A DNA stretch of 64,000 bases from Aegilops tauschii subsp. strangulata (GCF_002575655.3 NC_053037.3:505308544-505372543), one strand, 5' to 3'; counted from the stretch's first letter, positions 41,208 through 53,564 are shown. Notes: a model not told the origin generated them from the letters alone. Translations and numbers: made by a program.

Positions 41208-44160
41208 GGCATCCCAAGCTTAATTCCTGCTCGTCCTCGAGTAGGTAAATGATAAAAACAGAATTTTTGATGCGGAGTGCTACTTGGCATAATTTTAATG
41301 TAATTCTTCTTAATTGTGGTATGAATATTCAGATCCGAAAGATTCAAGACAAAAGTTTAATATTGACATAAAAATAATAATACTTCAAGCATACTAACAA
41401 AGCAATCATGTCTTCTAAAAATAACAAGGCCAAAGAAAGTTATCCCCACAAAATCATATAGTCTGGCTATGCTCTATCTTCACCACACAAAGTATTTAAA
41501 TCATGCACAACCCCGATGACAAGCCAAGCAATTGTTTCATACTTTTGACATTCTCAAACTTTTTCAATCTTCACACAATACATGAGCGTGAGCCATGGAT
41601 ATAGCACTATATGTGGAATAGAATGGTGGTTGTGGAGAAGACAAAAAAAGGGAGAAGATAGTCTCACATCAACTAGGCGTATCAACGGGCTATGGAGATG
41701 CCCATCAATAGATTTCAATGTGAGTGAGTAGGGATTGCCATGCAACGGATGCACTAGAGCTATAAGTATATGAAAGCTCAACAAAAGAAACTAAGTGGGT
41801 GTGCATCCAACTCGCTTGCTCACGAGACCTAGGGCATTTGAGGAAGCCCATCATTGGAATATACAAGCCAAGTTCTATAATGAAAAATTCCCACTAGTAT
41901 ATGAAAGTGACAAAATGAGAGACTCTCTATCATGAAGATCATGGTGCTACTTTGAAGCACAAGTGTGGTAAAAAGATAGTAACATTGTCCCTTCTCTCTT
42001 TTTCTCTCTTTTTTTATTTTTTTATTTGGGCCTTTTCTCCTTTTTTTTGGACTCTTTTCTTTTCTTCTTTTTTCGTCCGGAGTCTCATCCCGACTTGTGG
42101 GGGAATCATAGTCTCCATCATCCTTTTCCTCACTTGGGACAATGCTCTAAAAATGAAGATCATCACACTTTTATTTTCTTACAACTCAACAATTTCAACT
42201 CGATACTTAGAACAAAATATGACTCTATATGAATGCGTCCGGTGGTGTACCGGGATTTGCAATGAATCAAGAGTGACATGTATGAAAGAATTATGAATGG
42301 TGGATTTGCGACAAATACGATGTCAACTACATGATCATGCTAAGCAATATGACAATGATGGAGCGTGTCATAATAAACGTAACGGTGGAAAGTTGCATGG
42401 AAATATATCTCGGAATGGCTATGGAAATGCCATGATAGGTAGGTATGGTGGCTGTTTTGAGGAAGGTATATGGTGGGTGTATGATACCGGCGAAAAGTGC
42501 GCGGTACTAGAGAGGCTAGCAATGGTGGAAGGAAGAAAAGTGCGTATAATCCATGGACTCAACATTAGTCATAAGGAACTCATATATACTTATTGCAAAA
42601 ATCTATAAGTTATCAAAGCAAAAGTACTACGCGCATGCTCCTATGGGGATAGATTGGTAGGAAAAGACCATCGCTCGTCCCCGACCGCCACTCATAAGGA
42701 AGACAATCAATAAATAAATCATGCTCTGACTTCATCACATAACGGTTCACCATACATGCATGCTACGGGAATCACAAACTTTAACACAAGTATTTCTCAA
42801 ATTCACAACTACTCAACTAGCATGACTAATATCACCATCTTTATATCTCAAAACAATTATCAAGCATCAAACTTCTCATAGTATTCAACACACTCATAAG
42901 AAAGTTTTTACTATCCTTGAATACCAAGCATATTAGGATTATTTAAGCAAATTACCATGCTATTTAAGACTCTCAAAATAATTTAAGTAAAGCATGAGAG
43001 ATCAATAGTTTCTATAAAACAAATCCACCACCGTGATATAAGTGAAGTACTAGAGCAAAACTATATAACTCAAAAGATATAAGCGAAGCACATAGAGTAT
43101 TCTAACAAATTACAAATCATGTATGGCTCTCTCAAAAGGTGTGTACAGCAAGGATGATTGTGGTAAACTAAAAAGAAAAGACTCAAATCATACAAGACGC
43201 TCCAAGCAAAACACATATCATGCGGTGAATAAAAATATAGCTCCAAGTAAAGTTACCGATGGAAGTACACGAAAGAGGGGATGCCTTCCGGGGCATCCCC
43301 AAGCTTTGGCTTTATGGTGTCCTTAGATTATCTTGGGGGTGCCATGGGCATCCCCAAGCTTAGGCTCTTGCCACTCCTTGTTCTATAATCCATCAAAAAA
43401 TTTCACCCAAAACTTGAAAACTTCACAACACAAAACTCAACAGAAATCTCGTGAGCTCCGTTAGCGAAAGAAAACAAAAGACCACTTCAAGGTACTGTAA
43501 TGAACTCATTCTTTATTTATATTGGTGTTAAACCTACTGTATTCCAACTTCTCTATGGTTTATAAACTATTTTACTAGCCATAGATTCATCAAAATAAGC
43601 AAGCAACACACGAAAATCAGAATCTGTCAAAAACAAAACAGTCTGTAGTAATCTGTAACTAACGCAAACTTCTGGACCTCCAAAAAATCAGCCAAAATGG
43701 GAAGACCTAGGAAATTTGTTTATTGATCAGCGGCAATTGGAATCAGTATTTTATAACATTCTGGTGATTTTTAACAATTGTTTTCGTGAACAGAAAGTTT
43801 CTGGAAATTACAGCAAGATCAAATAACTATGATCCAAGAAGATCCTATAGGTTTAACTTGGCACAAACACTAATTAAAACATAAAAACACATCTAACCAG
43901 AGGCTAGAACAAAGATTTATTCCTAAACAGAAGCAAAAGCAAAAAAAACTAAAAATAAAATTGGGTTGCCTCCCAACAAGCGCTATCGTTTAACGCCTCT
44001 AGCTAGGCATAAAAGTAAGGATAGATCTAGGTATTCACATCTTTGGTAGGCAATCCATAAGTGGCTCTCATGATAGATTCATATGGTAATTTCATTTTCT
44101 TCCTAGGGAATTGTTCCATGCCCTTCTTTAATGGAAATTGGAATCTAATATTCCCTTCCT
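41208..44160 (-). other. Noncoding internal region of the minus-strand element
   Basis: No polymerase motif found. It contains CATCCCCAAGCTT motifs near 43,292 and 43,352 (complements of the polypurine motif) and TTGGGTTGCCTCCCAACAAG near 43,961, shared with the nested element. Simple pyrimidine-rich sequence lies at 41,990-42,080. Confidence 0.7.
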
Positions 44161-44520
44161 TCATATCAATAATTGCATCGTTCTAAGGAAAGGTCTACCA
44201 AGAATAATAGGACATGAAGGATTGCAATCTATATCAAGAACGATAAAATCTACGGGCACATAGTTCCTATTTGCAACAATAAGAACATCATTAATTCTTC
44301 CCATAGGTTTCTTAATAGTGGAATCCGCAAGGTGCAAGTTTAGAGAGCAATCATCAAAATCACGGAAATCTAGCAAATCGCAAAAAGTTTTGGGAATAGT
44401 GGAAACACTAGCACCCAAATCACATAAAGCATATAATTCATGATCCTTAATATTAATTTTAATAGTTGGTTCCCACTCATCATAAAGTTTTCTAGGGATA
44501 TAAACTTCCAACTCAAGCTT
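44161..44520 (-). pseudogene. Aspartic protease domain of the minus-strand element
   Basis: The frame reads ELEVYIPRKLYDEWEPTIKI, then ALCDLGASVSTIPK (retropepsin-type D-x-G-A motif) and CPIILGRPFL. It is downstream of gag in the same element. A stop separates it from the upstream frame at 44,533. Confidence 0.78.
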
Positions 44521-45556
44521 TTCTTCTTAAGATTACATCAAGGCATCAACGATATGTTTAGTAAACGCTTTATTTTGACTATAAGCATGAGGAGAATTTA
44601 TCACGGATTGCAACAAGGAAATACAATCAATCAAAGAACAATTTTCATAATTAAATTCCTTGAAATCCAAAATAGTGGGTTTATTAACATCTAGGGTTTT
44701 GATTTCTTCAATCCCACTTTTATCAATTTTAGCATCAAGATCTAAAAACTCCGAATTTTTGGAACGCCTTCTAGGTAAAGGTGGATCATATTCAGTCCCA
44801 TCATTATCAAGATTCATATTTCAAAACAAAGATTTAATAGGGGACACATCAATAACTTTTAGATCTTCATCTTTATTTTCATAGAAATTGGAAAAACACG
44901 ATTTTATAAAGCAATCTTTCTTAGCACGCATCCTAGCGGTTCTTTATTTGCACTCATCAATGGAAATTGTCATGGCTTTGAGAGACTCATTGATATCATG
45001 CTTAGGAGGAATAGATCTAAGCTTTAAAGAATCAACATCAAGAGAAATTCTATCAACGTTCCTAGCCAATTCATCAACTTTAAGCAATTTCTCTTCAAGC
45101 AAAGCATTGAAATTCTTTTGCGAATTCATAAACTCTTTAACACTAGTCTCAAATTCAGAGGGCATATTATTAAAATTTCCATAAGAGTTGTTGTAGGAAT
45201 TTCCATAATTATTAGAGGAATTACTAGGATAAGGCCTAGGATTAAAGTTTCCTCTATACGCGTTGTTACCAAAATTATTCCTACCAACAAAATTCACATC
45301 CATAGATTCATTATTATTCTCAATCAAAGTAGATAAAGGCATATCATTAGGATCAGAAGAAACACTCTTAGTAGCAAATAATTTCGTAAGTTCGTCCATC
45401 TTTCCACTCAAAACATTAATTTCTTCTATCGATGCACTTTTTTATTAGTAGATCTTTCAGTGTGCCATTGAGAATAATTAACCATAATATTATCTAGGAG
45501 TTTGGTAGCTTCTCCTAAAGTGATTTCCATAAAAGTGCCTCCCGCGGCCAAATCTA

Positions 45557-46709
45557 GAAAAAAGTCCATTTTACTACCCTGAATAAAGTGGGTGGTTCAC
45601 TTTACCCCCTGATTTATTTTTCGGTTCCTATACCCCCCTAAACAATCTCATACCAGACAAAAAAGCACCCTAGGTGGTTTACCCAGACCAGATGATGACG
45701 TGGACATAGTCAAAGGTGGTATTTGACCTGCCGGTGGGTCCCACTCGTCAGTTTTTTTAAAAACAAAGAAATAAAAAAAGAAGGTGGGTCCCACAGTCAA
45801 AGGTGGTATTTGACCTGCCGGTGGGCCCCCTACTGCAGTAGCAGCCGGCCACAGCGGCGGTAGCCGGTGCGCGCGGAGCCAGCAGGCGGCCGTGGCGGGC
45901 GGAGCCGGCGCGCGCCGAGCGGGGGAGGTCGAGCGCGGCCAGGCGCAGCGACGGGTTCGCACGCACGAGGGCAGAGCGGCAAGGACCGGCTTGGGCGTGG
46001 ACTAGGCTGCGCGCGCGATGGCAGAGCATGTGTGGTCGGAGCCGGCGAGCGGAGTCGGTGTGCGTCGAGCGGGGGAGGCTGGGCGCGGCCAGGCTCAGCG
46101 ATGGGTTCGCGCGCGCGAGGGTAGAGCGGCGCGGACCGGCTTGGGCGCGGACAGGGCCGCGCGGGCAAGGGCAGAGCAGGGGCGGTCGGAGCCGGCGGGC
46201 GGCCGGGGACGACGGCACGAGCAGCGCGCGAGGGCGGCTGGGGTCCACAGCGCAAGCTCAGGGAGGAGGCGGGGCGGCGGAGGCGCGCGGCCGGAGCGGC
46301 GACGGGGCAGACGGCGCCGGAGCCAACGCCGTGGAGGAGCGAGGCGAGGCCGAGCGGGGTGCTCACCGAGAGTGCCACGGCGAACGGCGGGGTGGCGTAG
46401 CCGCGGGAGGAGGCGGGCCAGCGCGGGGTGGAGCAGGTGGCGACGCGGCTCATCGGCGAGGTCACGCTGGAGCCGGAACGAAGCGCGAGGGACCGACGGG
46501 GATGCCCACGCCCGACCTGACAAAGAGGGGGCCATCGAGGTCAAAACCACCGTTGACTAGTGCCACATCAGCAGTGAGTGGAAACAAACCAGCCAGGGGG
46601 ATGTTTTGTCCGGTTTTGGTTTGTTTGGGGGGTTGAAGGAGCCAAAAAATAGATCAGGGGGTAAAGTGAACCACCCACTTTATTCAGGGTAGTAAAATGG
46701 ACTTTTTTC
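45557..46709. mobile_element. Non-autonomous Mutator-like element with GC-rich cargo
   Basis: 1,153 bp with long terminal inverted repeats: GAAAAAAGTCCATTTTACTA at the left and its complement at the right, extending over about 60 bp. The flanks CCAAATCTA (45,548-45,556) and CCGAATCTA (46,710-46,718) form a 9-bp target duplication with one difference, which is diagnostic of Mutator. No transposase. The interior (45,830-46,540) is very GC-rich. Confidence 0.88.
45830..46465 (-). other. GC-rich open frame inside the Mutator-like element
   Basis: A 211-codon frame rich in Pro, Ala, Arg and Ser, opening MTSPMSRVATCSTPRWPASS. Long frames exist in other phases too, as expected in GC-rich DNA. The part from 45,880 to 46,200 contains two ~160-bp direct repeats (AGCGGGGGAGG, GCGGCCAGGC, ACCGGCTTGGGCG in each). 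It could be a captured host exon (Pack-MULE cargo), but I cannot name a donor gene. Confidence 0.3.
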
Positions 46710-46878
46710 CCGAATCTAAAAGATTTCTAGAAGCAAAATTCAATCCGGCATAAATTTTTTGTATAATCATCCACAAATTCAAACCATGAGTAGGGCAATT
46801 ACGTATCATTAATTTCCTCCTCTCCCAAGCTTGTGCAACATGGTCATGATCAAGTTGCTTAAAATTCATAATATCCAC

Positions 46879-47390
46879 TACAAAAAAAAGACACATCCGT
46901 GACATTTTGGGTCGAACGAATTTTTTTTCTGTCATACATATGACACTTCTATGACGATAATTGTGACAAAACCCGGTATCATCATAGATGTGGTGGGCTC
47001 CTACTTCTATGACAAAAAATCATGACAAAAAATGGGCTTTTCGTCCTGGGCGGGCCGAAGACGCAGCTGCATGACATTCTTTGGGCCGTCCATGACGGAA
47101 AAAACCATGGTAGAAGCGAGGGCGAGGAAAATTTCGGCGAGTTCCCGGTTACGGTGGGAGGTCGGGGGCCGAGCGATGCGCGTTTCTCTCGTACACGTAC
47201 GTGCGTGTGTGCGAGGCGTTGGCTCTAACTGAACCCGAGCGAGGCGTTGGGCTCTAACTGAACCCGAGCGATTACGCTGCAGGCTATGCGTTACTGAACC
47301 CGAGCGATCGATCGATGGCTGTTAACTGAACCCGATCGAGCGATTCCTTCGCTATTGCTGCTAACTGAAGCCGATCGATGCTGCCTCTGG
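46879..47390. mobile_element. CACTA-type transposon terminus, right arm
   Basis: It starts CACTACAAAAAAAAGACACA. Five AACTGAACCCGAGCGA-like motifs occur between 47,225 and 47,375, forming a subterminal repeat. The terminus abuts a truncated gag (46,878). No transposase frame found. Confidence 0.7.
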
Positions 47391-47394
47391 GATG

Positions 47395-47733
47395 AACAGT
47401 GAGCGTTGCGGGGGGGTTTGGATGAACAGTGAGCGGTGGCGTTGCCTCTGGATGAACAGGACCCTGTGAGGTGGTGGAGGGCTGGATGAACAGTAGACGG
47501 TGGAGGGGTGCCCGTGGAGGGGTGGTTGAACAGGACCCCGTGGTGTGGAGGGCTGGATGAACAGTAGACGGTGGAGGGGTGCCCGTGGAGGGGTGGTTGA
47601 ACAGTAGCCGGTGGAGTAGCGCGCGGTGGAGGCTGGATGAACAGGAGCCCGTGGAGGCTGGAGGAGGTCGACGGTAACCCATGGAGGCTGGAGGAGGTCG
47701 ACGGTGGAGATGAACAGTATCCCGTGGAGTCCC
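47395..47733. repeat. GGATGAACAG/GGAGGCTGG repeats, right arm
   Basis: Mirror of 18,396-18,769. GGCTGGATGAACAGTAGACG occurs at about 47,480 and 47,550. The G run near 47,410 is much shorter than the C run in the left arm. Confidence 0.75.
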
Positions 47734-48110
47734 GTTTTGCGGTACGCCACACCCCTCCCGATGAACATGACCCCCGTTTCGACCGTAGGAGGTCCGTTTC
47801 GTCCGTTTTGCGGTACGCCACACCCCTCCCGATCAACAGGACCCCCATTTCGACCGTAGGAGGTCCGTTTCGTCCGTTTTGCGGTACGTCACACCCCTCT
47901 CGATCAACAGGACCCCCGTTTCGACCATAGGAGGTCCATTTCCTCCATTTTGCGGTACACCACACCCCTCCCAATCAACAGGACCCCCATTTCGACCGTA
48001 GGAGATCCGTTTCCTCCGTTTTGCGGTATGCCACACTCCTCCCGATCAACAGGACCCCCGTTTCGACCGTAGGAGGTCCGTTTCCTCCGTTTTGCGGTAC
48101 GCCACACCCC
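47734..48110. repeat. 71-bp tandem repeat, right arm, 6 units
   Basis: The landmark TTTTGCGGTA recurs near 47,736, 47,806, 47,877, 47,947, 48,019 and 48,090 at 70-72-bp steps. Two more units than in the left arm. Confidence 0.9.
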
Positions 48111-48709
48111 TTCCCATGAACACGACGCATTCCGTTGCCTCCCCATGAACACGACGCATTCCGTTGCCTCCCCATGAACACGACGACGACGTTTTTTCTC
48201 CGTTCCGACCCAGCCATGTACACGAGCCCTGGCCGTACGTATGCGCGAGTAGGCGTTCGAGACCCCGCCCGTATGTACGCATACATGGCCGTATTTTCTT
48301 TCTTGCACCCTGGCCGTTGTACGTACGTGTACATGCTACGTGCGTGCCTCTACTACGACACGTACGCGCCTCTACTATGACACGTGCGCGCCTCTACATC
48401 CACAAGTATATATGTAGGTACACGTTCGCGACCAGAATGACAACGCTACGTACGCTTCGACCAGGTGGGTCCCGACTGTCAGGCACTTCCTTGCCTGCGA
48501 AGATGTAGCTGGTGGGTCCCAGCAGTCAGGGGGGTGAATTGTTTTTTTTTGCCCGGACGCACTTCCTTGCGTGCCAAGATGTAGCTGGTGGGTCCCAGCA
48601 GTCAGGGGCAAATGTTTTTTCGCGAAATACGGTGGCCCGTCCGGTGGGTCCCCGCTGTCAGGTGGAGGAATAATTATTTTGCACGTAATAAGGAGGCACT
48701 TCCTTGCTG
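48111..48709. repeat. CGTACGTA-rich tract and GTAGCTGGTGGGTCCC repeats, right arm
   Basis: Mirror of 17,471-18,120, with two GATGTAGCTGGTGGGTCCCA copies near 48,503 and 48,578. No gene supported. Confidence 0.6.
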
Positions 48710-51490
48710 CGGCCGTGGACCCAGCTGTCAGCCTCTCCACGTACAGTCCACGTCCGATGGAAGCCGTTCCTTGACCATGTTGACCACGCCGCGCCGAGAG
48801 CACCAGGGCGGTGGACGACGGCGAGGCCTAGGAAGGGGACGACGCGGAGTCGGGGAAGACGCGGAGCCGGGGAAGACGCGGCAGTGGATGCCCACGCGTA
48901 GAGGAGTACGAGGGTTCACTGGTTCGCTGTGGTTTGAGGCTGCCGTCGCCGCAGAATAACAGGGGGTGTGGGTGAGTAGAGGGATGGCCTAGCCAGCGGT
49001 GGGAGTAGTAGGGGCGGTGAGGCCTTCGCCGCATCGCAGCCGGCCACGGGAGGCAGGAGCACGAGGCACGACCGGCGCTGGTTTGGGCGGCTGGAGCAAG
49101 AAGACCAGAGGTTGAAAAAGCACTACGGCCGTTGGATGGACATCGTACGGTCACTGGAGCTAGAATCGTGCATATTGACTAAGTTGACAAAGCCCTCCGT
49201 CCCCGTCAACTTAGTAGGCCCACAAGTCAGCCTACCACTATACTGGGTCCCAGCTAACAGGGGGAGTATTCATTTTTTTTGTGCGTAATAAGGAGGCACT
49301 TCCTTGCATGCGAAGATATAGCTGGTGGGTCCGAGCTGTCAGCGGCGGTAACATTTTTTTCGCGAAATACAGAGGCCCTTTTGGTGGGTCCCTGATGTCA
49401 GGTGGAGGAATCATTATTTTGCGCGTAATAAGGAGGCATTTCCTTGCGTGCGGCCGTGGACCCAGCTGTCGGCCTCTCCACGTACAGTCCACTTCAGATG
49501 CATGTCGGTCGTTGACCACGTTGACCAGGCCGCGCCGAGAGCACCAGGGCGATGGATGACGGCGAGGCCTAGGAAGGGAACGACACGGAGGCAGGGAAGA
49601 CTCGGCAGTTGTTTCCCACGCGGAGGGGAGTACGACTGTACGAGGGTTTACTGGTTCGTCTGCCGTCGCCGGATAATAATAGCAGGTGTGGGTGAGTAGA
49701 GGGATGGCTAGGCCAGCGATGGGAGTACGGTGGGGCGGTGAGGCCTGCGCGGCAGCACAGCCGGACGCGAGGAGGAGGGAGCAGGCAGTCCCGCCGGCGC
49801 TTGTTTGAGCGACTGGAGCAGGAAGAGCAGAGATTGAAGAAGCACGACGGCCGTTCGATGGACATCCAACAGTCACTGCTTGTGCGTCAACCTTTTTTTA
49901 GGAAAGCCTCAAATCTGTGGAAAACAACATACATCCCATCTGCCATTATTTCTAATAATTTACAGCCCATTTGCTAATTAAGGTTTTTTTTGGATCCCAT
50001 ATTCTTTTTGTTAGAATTACAGCCCATATTGTGGCCACGGTTAAAAAATTATACGAAATTTTGCATATTTCGGTGCGGTCCGAACTATTTTTAATCCCGA
50101 AATTTCGACTCACATTCAAACTGATTTTAAAAATAAATGTATATCAATATGAAATCCAACAAATTCTCCACGCATAAAAATTAATGTAATTTAAAATCTC
50201 GAAATGAAAAAAAGATATTTGAAATTAATCGCCGGTTTGATGTGTTTTAAAAATGTACAACCCATTTCTCATTAGGATAGGCCATTTTCTCGGCCAGCCG
50301 AATGAAGCTCTCCTCGTCTTGAAAGATTTGTAGCCCAACAGGCCTGACAAAGCGACTTACTTGGCAAATCACAAAAAAACTGGGCTGTGGCCGTGGACCC
50401 AGCTGTCAGCCTCTCCACGTACAGTACTCTTTCGATGGAAGTCGGTCGTTGACCACATTGACCACGCCGCGCCGAGAGCACCAAGGCGGTGGACGACTGC
50501 GAGGCCTAGGAAGGGGATGACGCGGAGCCGGCGAAGACGCGGCAGTGGATGCCCACGCGGAGAGGAGTACGAGGGTTCACTGGTTCGGCTGCGGCGTGAG
50601 GCTGCCATCGCCGCAGAATAACAGGGGGTGTGGCTGAGTAGAGGGATACCCTGGGTCAGCGGTGGGAGTAGTAGCGGCGGTGAGGCCTCTGCGGCATCAC
50701 AGTCGGCCACGAGAGGCAGGAGCACGCGGTACGACCAGCGCTGCTTTGGCGGCTGGAGCAAGAAGACCAGAGGTTGAAGAAGCACTATGGCCGTTGGATG
50801 GACATCGTACGGTCACCGGAGCTAGAATCGTTCATATTGACTAAGTTGACAAAGCCCTCCATCCTCGTCAAGTTAGTAGGCCCACAAGTCAGCCACCTAC
50901 TATGGTGGGTCCCAGCTAGCAGGGGGTGTTCATTTTTTGGTGCGTAATAAGGAGGCACTTCCTTGCGTGCGAAGATATAGCTGGTGGGTCCGACCTGTTA
51001 GCGGGGGGAACGTTTTTTCGCAAAATACAGAAGCCCTTCCCACGTACAGTGCACGTAGAGTGCGTAATAAGGAGGAACTTTCCTTGCGTGCGACCATGGA
51101 CCTCGTGGGTCCCAGCCGTCAGGCTCTCCACGTACAGTCCTCTTCCGATGACTCTCGTATGTTGACCACGCCGCGCCGAGCGCACCGAGGCGGTGGACGA
51201 CGGCGAGGCCCCAAACTGGAATGATCCGGAGATGGGGAAGATGCGGCAGTGGAGTCACAGATGGAGAGGTGTGGGAAACTTGACTGGTTCGGGTGCGGGG
51301 TGGGCCTACACTCCGCAGAGAATAACAGGAGGTGCTGAGTGGAGGGATGGCCTGGCCGTCGGCGGGGTAGTGTTTCGCTGAGGAGCGCAAAACAACTCCG
51401 CTGGACGCCGAAGGCTGGAGCAGGCGGTCCCGCAGCGCTGGGGGAAGAAGACGAGAGATTGAAGAAGAATGCCGGCCGTTGGATGTAAAT
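48710..51490. repeat. Four ~0.4-kb repeat cores, right arm
   Basis: Cores lie at about 48,710-49,145, 49,440-49,865, 50,385-50,800 and 51,075-51,490, each containing GACCACGCCGCGCCGAG-like sequence and CGGTGGACGACGGCGAGGCC or a close variant. Same number and order as in the left arm. Confidence 0.85.
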
Positions 51491-52060
51491 CCAACGCCTT
51501 CTTAGGCTTCGACCTACTAGCCCACATGTCAGCCAGTCCATTTGTTTTTTTAGTCCATTTGGTGGGCTGGGTGAAACAATGATGTAGCATCTATGCAGCC
51601 CATATAAATCCCATTTGCATTTTTCTCGAAATCCGCGGACTTGCTGGGCTGGGTGAAAATATCATATTGGGCTAGACGGAGAAATGTTATAAAAACATAA
51701 ACACATGATTGCACGTCAGTAAAATCTTTGCAAGCTTATGTACGCAATCACTAGGAGTTAACTTGCCAAGTTATATATAAACAATTATTATTATTATTTT
51801 GTAAGAACTTTCAACTTACGAAATAAAATATCATTTTAATTTGATGAGTTAATAGTACGTGGGGTATTATTATTTTTTAGGCTAGACGTGGGACAGTTGA
51901 GTTGGTTCTAGGGGAAAGTACTGGGAGAAAACTCAGTTTACATCGAAAAAGAAAGTGGGAGAAAATTCAGAGACCTGCTGGGTCCACCTGAGGAGGGGAA
52001 TATGTTGGGAGGAAGGAGATTCAAAGCACGGCAGCCGAGTGAACTAGTTTTTTTTACGGA
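51491..52060. other. AT-rich spacer shared with the left arm
   Basis: Mirror of 14,116-14,690. No gene seen. Confidence 0.5.
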
Positions 52061-52226
52061 CAAGTGAACTAGTTTACATACATAAGCAAATAGCCACTAA
52101 AAAAGCAATCAGGTTAATGGGTTCTTAAAAGAAATATTTCGGACAAAACTGATAATTACGACACATAGGATAATGCACGAAACACTCAGATGATAAAGGT
52201 GCTTATAAACAGATAAATTACAACAT

Positions 52227-52782
52227 CTAGACCTTCCTGGCACGCTTGATCATGACGCTGCGGCTGTCCGTGTACTCGTCGGTTACGGGAAGCAGACACG
52301 CCCTCATGTCCAAGATCTGCTTGTACATGTCGTAGCATGTGTATGCGTCCTTGGATGCGTAGGTTATGTAGGCTAGATTCAGAGGTACCTCTCACGTGTT
52401 TAGGTCGTCTTCTTTCATGTTGGCGTATCAGGGGTCGATGATGGTCTCAGCGAGGTCAACCACGGAGTCCTTCTCCTGCCCGTTGCTGATGATCTTGTAT
52501 TTCTTCTGGATGTCGACAAGCTTGTTGCACCAGATGGCCGAATCGTCGCGTTCTTCCTTCTCTCCACCGTAGCGAAGTTGCAGTCGGCGCTGCCGATGAA
52601 ATGGGCGAATGCTCCAGAACCTGGTGCAGCCATAGGACTGAGGTGAGGCAGAGCTTCACCGAGTCCGTATCGTTGGTTTACATCACATTCAACTTGGTGC
52701 AGCCATAGGACTGAACGGCGAACTCAAAGGGGAACTCCTTGCTGAAGTCCATATACAGCAGGCTCACCCCTCGGATCGCCAT
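52227..52782 (-). pseudogene. DEDD-type 3'-5' exonuclease-like pseudogene, right copy
   Basis: The ATG at 52,782 opens MAIRGVSLLYMDFSKEFPFE, but a TAA stops the frame after KLNVM. Other frames hold FIGSADCNFATVERRKN, IWCNKLVDIQKKYKIISNGQ, EKDSVVDLAETIIDP (followed by a stop), PLNLAYITYASKDAYTCYDM and a basic SVMIKRARKV end with a stop at 52,227. The order of GSAD, VDLAE and ASKDAYTCYDMY resembles plant Werner-type exonuclease-like (RNase H fold) proteins, in which the last motif is Exo III. At least two frameshifts and three stops show it is dead. It is more complete at the 3' end than the left copy. Confidence 0.6.
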
Positions 52783-53217
52783 TGGAGTCTCTTCGAGTGA
52801 ACGAGTGTGTAGGCGGCGGCAGCAGTTCGTTTTTCAGCTCTTGGGGAACTGGATTCAATAGTAAGCTGAGTGTGTACAGGTGGCAACAGTTACTACCCCT
52901 CCCTCGTCCGCTGCACGCCCGGCAGAAGATGCACCCTCGACCACACATCGGTTCACGAGCGGGTCTGTATTGGTACTGTAATAACAGGAGTTAGTGGTCA
53001 CTTTACTTAAATTTAATTAGCTTTAATAGAAATTTATACTTAAAACAAGCAATGCATTCGCTCGTTCTATCAGCGCCAAAGGATCAACATGCACAACAAT
53101 TAGAATTATTATTCTCAGGACGCACACGATCAACACATTTGTCGCACTTTCACAAAGATAATACTACCAAGTTTGAACTGTTTGTTATGGTTGTTGTCCT
53201 CTGCATCATCATGCCGT

Positions 53218-53560
53218 GTTTCCCAGCTTGCAAGATTCAGAACCAACAAATAAGATCCAAATAATAAGTACAACAAAGGTGCCTACACATCTCATTGATT
53301 CCCAGCTTGCAAGATTTAGAACCAACAAATAAGATCCAAATAATAAGTACAACAAAGATGTCTACACATCTCATTGATTCCCAGCTTGCAAGATTCAGAA
53401 CCAACAAATAAGATCCAAATAAAAAGTACAACAAAGATGCCTACACATCTCATTGATTCCCAGCTTGCAAGATTCAGAACCAACAAATAAGATTCAAATA
53501 ATAGTACAACAAAGATGCCTACACATCTCACTGATTCCCAGCTTGCAAGATTCAGAACCA
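53218..53560. repeat. 79-bp tandem repeat, right copy, about 5 units
   Basis: CCAGCTTGCAAGATTCAGAA recurs near 53,223, 53,302 (one change), 53,381, 53,460 and 53,538. One unit more than in the left arm. Confidence 0.85.
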
Positions 53561-53564
53561 ACCC

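Larger units (their letters stand above)
39664..46878 (-). mobile_element. Truncated LTR retrotransposon with gag and protease only
   Basis: In minus orientation: 3' LTR (39,664-41,207), polypurine tract (about 41,208-41,225), noncoding internal region, protease, gag. It ends inside gag at 46,878, where the right arm's CACTA terminus starts, so the gag N-terminus, primer-binding site and 5' LTR are missing. It shares LTR start sequence and 3' internal motifs with the nested element at 20,528-27,576 but carries gag-protease instead of the orphan frame. Confidence 0.85.
44533..46878 (-). pseudogene. Gag of the minus-strand element, split by a Mutator-like insertion
   Basis: Pieces in order on the minus strand: 46,878-46,710 (MNFKQLDHDHVAQAWERRKL and NCPTHGLNLWM, end of a Retrotrans_gag domain), the insertion 46,709-45,557, then 45,547-44,533. 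The later part includes an Asn/Tyr/Gly-rich linker (about 45,180-45,310) and a coiled-coil-like segment (FNALLEEKLLKVDELARNVD). Several in-frame stops show decay. Both breaks (transposon and arm border) are visible. Confidence 0.8.

Noticed and set aside
45018..46600. Long GC-rich frames of 160-211 codons on both strands as host genes
   Set aside because: Several overlapping phases are open at once, as expected from GC content and direct repeats, and all lie within a Mutator-like element. Kept only as possible captured cargo.
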